The notes beneath the pieces were generated by a model. The model searched no databases and was not told the DNA's origin. It worked only from the letters and a program-made list of their open reading frames with translations. 64,000 nt of DNA from Dermanyssus gallinae. Taxonomy: Eukaryota > Arthropoda > Arachnida > Mesostigmata > Dermanyssidae. Shown in pieces: positions 13,494 through 22,100 of this stretch. How positions within the stretch are numbered: position 1 is the first letter of the stretch; every line of letters begins with the position of its first letter. Location: assembly GCA_003439945.1 (NCBI GenBank), contig QVRM01001473.1, positions 686,001 to 750,000 on the forward strand, written 5' to 3'. The translations under genes were made by a program, and so were the position numbers.

Positions 13494-16413
13494 TAGATGT
13501 CGCGCAAATATATTATGAATTAAAAGACTTGATTGTTTCGAACATTTGACCTTTATGTATTAATTTAGCAAGTCTTCGGCACTTTTCTGAAGTACTTATC
13601 AGAATTGTTGCCCTTTAATGTGTTGCTCCCCTGTTTTACGTCGCAACTAAATATACGATAAATTAATGATAAGATTAATGTATGTGTATCTCTATATAAT
13701 GTTAAATGTATGAACAATTGCTTTTATGAATGCATTGAAAGACGGTTTAGCACGAGATCTAATCCGCATCAGTAAGCTAGGATTCTTCAGGATGATATAG
13801 TTGTATTATGCTAATGAAAAAGCCTAAGTGGCCCTAATCAGTCAATTATTTGACACGCCAAACCAGACTAACAAAGAAACGGTGCAGTAGAAACGGAAAA
13901 CTGCTTCTCGATCTTGAGTGATTGCTGTCGTCAATTTCAAAATTGTACTTGCTCCGAGTACTCGATACGTTGAAATCTAGTACATTTGAATTCACTTTGC
14001 AGCCAATTGCGAAAGACAGCACGGTTCATCTTCCGCTCTCCCTTTGATAGCCAACCTTCTGAAACAACCTTCTGGTGCAGGCACCGCCGTAGCGTCGGAC
14101 AAGACTGGTCGCGTTGTATTTGGTGTATCACCATTCTTTTGGTAACTGTTGTCAGAAAGTGTGAACTCCACCAAGAAGGTGGAAGCTAGAATCGGCGGTC
14201 CCTGCATCACTTGTTCCAGAAGGTTGGCCATTAAACAGGAGAGCGGAGGATGAACCGTGCTGTCTCACGCAATTTGCTGCAAAGTGAATTCATATTTACT
14301 AGTCTTCAACGTATTGATTACTCGGGGCTAGTACAATTTCGAAATTGACGACAGCAATCAAGATCGATGAGCAGTGATCCGTTTTTATTGCACCGTTCTT
14401 TTGCTAGTCTGCTTTGTCTGGCGTGTCGAATAATGGACTAATTTGTGCTGATTAGGCTTTTCGTATAATGCTAATGAAGCCTAATTAGCACAAATCAGTC
14501 ATCACCAGTGGAACCCGTCGTGCATGAAGTGCCTAACGTACACGTGGAGGCTTGTACTAATGCATAGGCATGTGTCAAACAGTTTGTCCAGCCTTCGAGC
14601 GATTTTTTCGTACTCTATTTGATACGTAGTATTGTGCTGTTGTGATGTTTTGCGTCTAAAGCAGCTCGTTGCCGGTACAATCTAAACACCCCTTGTTTTT
14701 CTCGGTTGTAATAATCCATTCTGGCATTCATTTGCTACGTTAAAACTGGAAGCCATACAGAAACCAGTTAAGACGCATACGTCCTAGATCTGAGTTGACG
14801 ACTTTCTAAATGCAAGGCCATGACATTGCCAGTAAGCCGCCCTGATCGGTACTTCCTGATTTATAGTCCCTACTCTGGTGCTACTAATTACTTCTGGTGT
14901 CACCTCCACTCGACCCTGTCTACGCCGCCGTCTTCCATCTATATGAAATTCATCTGTGACAAAAAGGTTCGCCGCGGCACACCCCAAGCCGCCGAATCGA
15001 ACGAATTGGACTGCGGCAACGGAACTCAACGGATGAAGAAAGATAACACGGTGTCCGTCAAGGCGGAGACCGTCGGAGTGGCAAAAAGTGCTAAAAAGCC
15101 AGGACCGTTTGCAGTGTTTCGCCACAAATGGTACGTCGCTTGCCTACTTTTTGCCTACTGTGGTGGTCCTCAGCGGTTAGTACGTGACGCGTTGCTTGCA
15201 GGCAATACGAGCCAATACGCACCCAATCCGCAAGCGTTGATATTGTAACGCTGCCGCTCTGGCAGGTCGTATTGAGTCGAAGAGAACAATAGGCCCCATG
15301 TCGATTATAAGGGGCCTATTTCTTCCGCCTAGGATAGATAATTATCTGGGGAAGCGCAGGTTCGGGGGTCTGCTGCCCACGTGTGATATAGTCGCTTTTC
15401 CTATGCACGCATTTATCTGCACACACACGTCAGCTGGTCACGGTTTCCAACTGAGGCATGGCGAACGCCGAGGTAGACTGTTAGCTATTCATCAATCAAA
15501 CAACTGAGCAGATGATAACAAGATGTCTGTGTATAGACAACAAGGTAAAGAAGATGAAAACGTGATTCACCATACTAATGCAACCAGCGAAGATGTAACG
15601 TAATAACTGAAAGCGCATTTTTTAAAAGGCGTCCTTAAATCCATCTGCGTAAACGTCGTGTCTTTTCTGTGTTGTTTTACTTATGGCAGGTTTTACCTGG
15701 TGGCCATGCTGAACGTGACATTTATCTTCGTGAACTCGACATTGCTTAATCTGATTGTCGCCCTGGCGTCGGACAAGGAGCTGTCGCATGTAGTGGCCGG
15801 CAACCTCCTTGCTCTGTTTGCTATCGGCGATCTCGCAGGAAGGGTTGGATCTGGCTGGATCGTTGACAAAGGTCAGAGGAGCTCTTCAAAAATCCCGCCG
15901 TAGGCCTCAGTCCAAAACTTATAGCAATACGTGCGTTTGCCTTTTTTTCCCTCTGTAACTATATCAATTCTACTAATGCTGCAGCATTTTCTCTATTTGT
16001 TGAGAAATGCAACTGTGTTGTGAACTACATGCAATTGTTTAAATGTAACTTTTACTAGACTTAAATCTATACTGTACTCCACGCAGCGAGCTGCCAGAAG
16101 CATCGGCGGTCTTTGCGCTTTTTTGCCCGGTGGGACTGTCGCTGAAGTGTTCAAATCGTATAAAATAAATGAATTGTATTGTAATTATGTACCATCTTGA
16201 AATGCAATGTTATTGCAAAATGAACAATATATATAAATCTACACTGTACTCTTAAAACTAAAACAGGCTGTTTTGAATTCTAAACCATCATTTATTCAAT
16301 GCATCGAAGGTCGGACATGTTGAGATATTTAGGGTTTCCCCAATAGTCCTTTTGGGGGGAGGACAGCATAGCCGCTGACTCTCAGCGGTATGGTTTATAA
16401 TCTATTCTCAATA

Positions 16414-16469
<56 letters not shown>

Positions 16470-18960
16470 GGTCATTCAGGGAGTTTTGTACTTCTTTCGA
16501 GGTTTGATAGAGCTCGGCAAGAAAATAATTTTTCTCTATGGAGGGAGGACGCGGAAACGTCTTGTTTAGGAGAGAGAGTGAAGTTTATAAAAGTAGTTAT
16601 TTAGCTTTTTTCTCCTACATAGTTGTGCGAAATCTACGTTTGCGGGAGAACCAGTCAACGCATGAAGGAACCGATTACACCGGCGTGTTCGGAGGAAAAG
16701 TCTGCACTAGCTTGCGTAGCAAAAAGCGAATTCCCAGATTGAGGAAAGTCGTAAAAAGTCGATACGTTACGTTAACGCTTTTTCATGAAAAATCGTAACA
16801 TTTTTCCATTGCGACCAAAAATGTACGTCCAAAAGACCACTCCCGCAATAGCAAATTTAATGCCCATCATTTTCGTACCAAGGTGATGGTGCTGCGTTAC
16901 GTAGTTGTCAAGTAACTAAGCGTTTTCGACAGTCATAGTTGTTATGTTTTACGTGCAAGTTTTCACGTTCAGAACCGTAAAAATTAGCCAAGACGTTTCC
17001 GCTCCCTCCTTCCACTAGGAAAAATTATTCTCTTGCTGAGTTCTACCAAACCTCAAAATATGTACCTAACTTTCTCATACGCCCTATGCAAATATGCATG
17101 TCTTCGCTTTCGATATGGCTATCGAAAAAGCTTAGTGACTTGACAACTACGTAACGCTGCATCATCACTTTGGTACGAAAGTGGTGGGCACTAAATTTGC
17201 TATGCGTGAGAGTGGTCTTTTGGACATACTGTTTTGGTCGTAATGGAAAAATTTTACGATTTTTCACGAAAAAGCGTTAACGTACGACATAACAGCATAT
17301 CGACTTTTTACGAATTTCCTTAATCTGGGTATTCGCTTTTTGCTACGCAAGCTAGTGAAGTGTCTTCCGCTGTGCAGAATCTTCCTTCGAACACGCCGGT
17401 GTAATCGGTTCCTTCGTGCGTTGACTAGTTCTCCCCAAATGTAGATTCGCACAACTATGTAGGAGAAAAAAAGCTGAATAACTACGTTTATAAACTTCAC
17501 TCTCTCTCCTAAACAAGACGTTTCCGCGTCCTCCCTCCATAAAGAAAAATTATTTCTTGCCGAGCTCTATCAAACCTCGAAAGAAGTACAAAAGTCCCTG
17601 AATGACCCTGTATATATATATGTTGTTTATTTTGCAATAACATTGCATTTCAAGATGGTACATAATTACAATACAATTCATTCATTATATACAATTTTAA
17701 CACTTCAGCGACCGTCCCACCGGGCGAAAAAGTGTAAAAACCGCCGATGCGTCTGGCAGCTCGCTGCGTGGTATTTAGCGCATTTCTGCGAGCAGAACCA
17801 GCAACGACATTGATCGCTTACTTGGTGAAGTCCTTGGGTCGAACATACCAAGTGATGATAGCCATGCACAATGTATCTTGTGTACACGTGCCGGCTAGTG
17901 CATGCCATTCCATCCCAAAGCTTCCTGGCGAGGTACACAATCAACTGCGCTACCTTTGCCGAGGCTTCGGTCACTTTTCTCTGCCACTCCAACAGAAATT
18001 GCTGAAGTGGCCCTGAAATAGGTGACCTATGCCTGACTCTGATTGTTTCCACTGCCGTCCTTATTCTCAATAAGTAGTGCTCAAAGAAAATTCGATCAAC
18101 AACAGGGATCGAACCGGCGATGTATCGGCATCAATGGCAACCATGACTAGCGCACTAGCGTACTTGTTAACACACAACTTCTGATTATTATTATTATTAC
18201 TTTCTCCCATACTTTGTTTCTCAGCTATTGCGACAGCCAAACCTAGCCAAAAAACAGTATAGCTTGCCGTGTTGTACGCGTTTTCGCTTCTACTACTGGC
18301 GACGTCTGCTCACCTGCTCACTGTTGTCCTGCCTTTCCGCTGTCTGCCTTCAGGCTATCTGACGCGTGAGTGTTTGCTTATCGTGAACTACCTACTTCTG
18401 TCGGGAGCGTTAACCGGCCTAGGCGTGCTCAGCGATCCGCTGTCGCTCTGCACCCTGGCCGTCTTCATCGGATGGCTGCTTGGTTCAACCATGATCCTTT
18501 TCACTGGTAAGTGGCTACTAGTTGGTTGGCAAGGTTCATACTCTACTCCTGGCGCACAGCAGTCATGAACTCTGCTCCTCGGTGTGCTAGAGTTGGAGTA
18601 AGTTCTTGTTACCACTCGGCCTTTCTGCTCATCCCCGACATGTTCGATAGAATTCAGGTCGGGAAACATGCTGGCCACATTGATACCCTGCATCCAGCTT
18701 TAGCGGAGGTAGGTCCCCCGAAGAAGTGCAGCGATGTGCCGCCGCACTTATCGTTATGTCGTCGTGCTTAAAAATCAAACTGTCACCAGCAGCCCTTGCA
18801 TAGGGCACATGAACGTGGTGTGTCAGAATCTCATCAACGTATCGTTGGCTAAGCCTTTTCTTACAATGACTCACTCAAACCCCGATCTATGACTTAAACC
18901 GCGACTGAACTGCCACCGTAACTGACATGCATCACATTGGAAGCTAGCGCAAACTGCGCT

Positions 18961-19000
<40 letters not shown>

Positions 19001-19043
19001 TCCAAAGTGCTAACATAAAAAAGTTAAATAAATAAAACTTTTC

Positions 19044-19117
<74 letters not shown>

Positions 19118-22100
19118 GGTCATTCGTATCCAAATGTACTCGAGGTTTGATAGAACTAGGCAAGAAAATAATTTTTTCTTATGAGGGGAAGACGCTGGAA
19201 CGTTTTGTTTAGGAGAGAGAGTGAAGTTTATAAAGGTAGTTATTCTGCATTTTTTCTCCTACATAGTTGTGCAAAATCTACGTTTGCGGGAGAACCAGTC
19301 AACGCATGAAGGAACCAATCATATAAGCATGTTGGGAGGAAGATTTTGCACAACGAAAGACACTTCATTAGCTTGCGTAGCGAAAAGCGAATAGCCAGAT
19401 TGAGGAAAGTCATAAAAAGTCGATATGTTACGTTAACGCTTTTTTTTGTGAAAATTCGTAAAATGTTTTCATTACGTCCAAATATTTAATTCTAAAAGAG
19501 CACTCTCGCGCGCTAGCAAATTTAATGCCCACCATTTTCGTACCAAAGTTATGGTGCTGGGTTACGTAGTTGTCAAGTAATTAAGCTTTTTTGACAGTCA
19601 TTGGTGTTATGTTTTACGTGCAAGTTTTTACGTTCAGAACCGAAACATTTTTCCAAGACGTTTCCGCCCCCTCCTTCCATTAGGAAAAATTATTTTCTTA
19701 CCGAGTTCTACCAAACCTCAAAATATGTACCTAACTTTCTCGTACACCCTATGCAAGCATGCATGCCTTCGGTTTTGATATGGCTATCGAAAAAGCTTAG
19801 TTACTTGACAACTACGCAACGCAGCACCATCACTTCGGTACGAAAATGGCGGGCATTAAATTTGCTATTGCGCGAGACTGGTCTTTTGAACACACATGTT
19901 CGGTTGTAATGGAAAATGTCTACGATTTTTCACGAAAATGCGTCAACGTAAGACATAACAACATATCGACTTGTTTATGACTTTCCCTAATCTGCTATTC
20001 GCTTTTCGCTACGCAAGATAGTGAAGGGTCCTCCGTTGCGCAGAACTTTCCTCCAAACACGCCGATACGATTGGTTCCTTCATGCGTTGACTGGTTCTCC
20101 CGCAAACGTAGATTTGCACAATTATGTAGGAGAAAAACAGCAGAATAACTACTTTTATCAATTTCACTCTCTCTCCTAAACAAGACGTTTCCGTGTCCTC
20201 TTTATATATACATTATTTATACAACTTGTTTGGCTTTTTCCAACAGAATAATGTACTAGCAGGGCAAAGCTCAACCCGATTTAACAGCCAAGGTAGAAGA
20301 AAGAATCTTTCCCAAGCAAGGTTTGAACGTCCCAGTTTTTTTTTTAAACCGCGCGTTAACCGCTTGAAACACAGCTACTACACTTCGAGCTATATAGTTT
20401 TGTATATATATGCATGATATTGTTTTTTTGTCTATCAATTTCAGACATAGCACGCGATCGGCTCGGGTTGTCGATGATAGCGCAGGCATTAGGTTGGTCC
20501 TTCTGCTTTGGAGGAATGCTGATTCTGACCCGGCCCTCAATGATCAGTAAGTGTACTTCAGTTGGCTCTGCATCAGATACGCAATACGGCTAGCTGAGGA
20601 ATGTCCGCCTACCTTAGTGGAGTGCAGTATTGCTCACTTGGGATGAAGGTCATGATTAGATCGCGACATATGACTAGGCATAGTATACAGAGCACGCCTA
20701 GCTCTCATAGAAGACTCAGTCAAAATCGGCTCAGTTCAAGGTATTGCTACACCAATGGAACGATCCGACATCAAAGTCTGGCAAGCGAACTTCAAATATA
20801 TACGTCTAACTAGAAACTATTTAACTTCGATAAGCTCTATGTTAGAGTGTTTTCTTCGCCGAATTATCTGAAAATTAAAGTTCTCACCAACGTATGCACC
20901 TTGTTGAATCGCTAGTTTATAATTAGGAAGGCTTCCACGATCACGGTAGCATGTATTCTGTTAAGTCTTTATTCCAGTGCGATGATCGCGCAAAGTAAAG
21001 ACAAAAATTAAAAATGTACTCTTTGTATGAGAAAAAGTTATCCCTAATAATAATCCGACATGTGCCGGTAATTATGTATCTGAATATCAGCGTTATGAGA
21101 AAGAGCTTTTTAACACGGGATGATGTGCATCGTTTTGCCAAATCTCACAAATTGGTCTATAGGTATAGAGGATTGTTAAAATTTATCGCACTGAGCATAT
21201 ATTTAATGGGCACCAGGCACAAGTAAGATTACATGGTTATAATCATGGTTTATGTACCTAATGTGTAGGCATACCTAAAAGGCTAGCATATGTTATTTTT
21301 TTTAAATGTCTGCTGAAATTAGACGTCAACGTGTTACAATGCTATCAAACCTCAGTCACATTTATTTTTTATTCATAGATAAACTATTAGAAATGATTGG
21401 GCTCTGATTGTCCTTATATGGCTCTGATCGTTATTATCGCCGGTCCTCTGTTTGCTAAGGAATATGAAAAGTAACCCCCCATCGCTCTTGGCCTGTGTAA
21501 CCTATTCTTCAGACACCTACAAGGCTGGGCAACATTTTCCACTTCAGACAGTTTCACCACGGAGTGTTGTGACAGCCTTTAGTTTTACCTTCTCAGTAAG
21601 TGGAAGCGAACGATAGCGGTATTCAATGTGCACGATGATGTTCTATCTCCAATATTAGATTTGAGGACTCAAACATAGAAAAGAAAAGACAAACTATTCG
21701 GGTTAGCCTTGATATGTCATTCTGTCAGTAGAGGTTAAACTAAGCTTCATTTGTTTTACAATATGTGGCAATATTTAACTCAGCATAGAACTAGATCTCT
21801 TGTTCGTCTTCGTCTGACGGAATTCCACGCAATTGCGGCCTAGTCCCCTTGTAGTTCTAATTGAAGCCTTTGGGCGCCAGAGTAGGAACTTGCTTGTACT
21901 CTGTATCCCACTGAAGGTCACAGGCTAGACGAGAACGCCCAGCTCGAGTTGTCCCTTACACTTTATTGGCTTTCTATTAGCTGTCTATTTATCTATGAAG
22001 ACTGTCTTCTCAACACACTACACTCAAGTTTCGGTATAAAACATATTTTTTTAACGTTTTACGTGCATTTTTAGCATACAAAGTTATATTGGCGACCAAT

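Noticed and set aside
18894..19163. Ile-Tyr repeat protein
   Set aside because: Translation of (TA)n tracts; the same applies to frames at 41200-41508, 42712-42951, 44868-45080 and 48310-48501.
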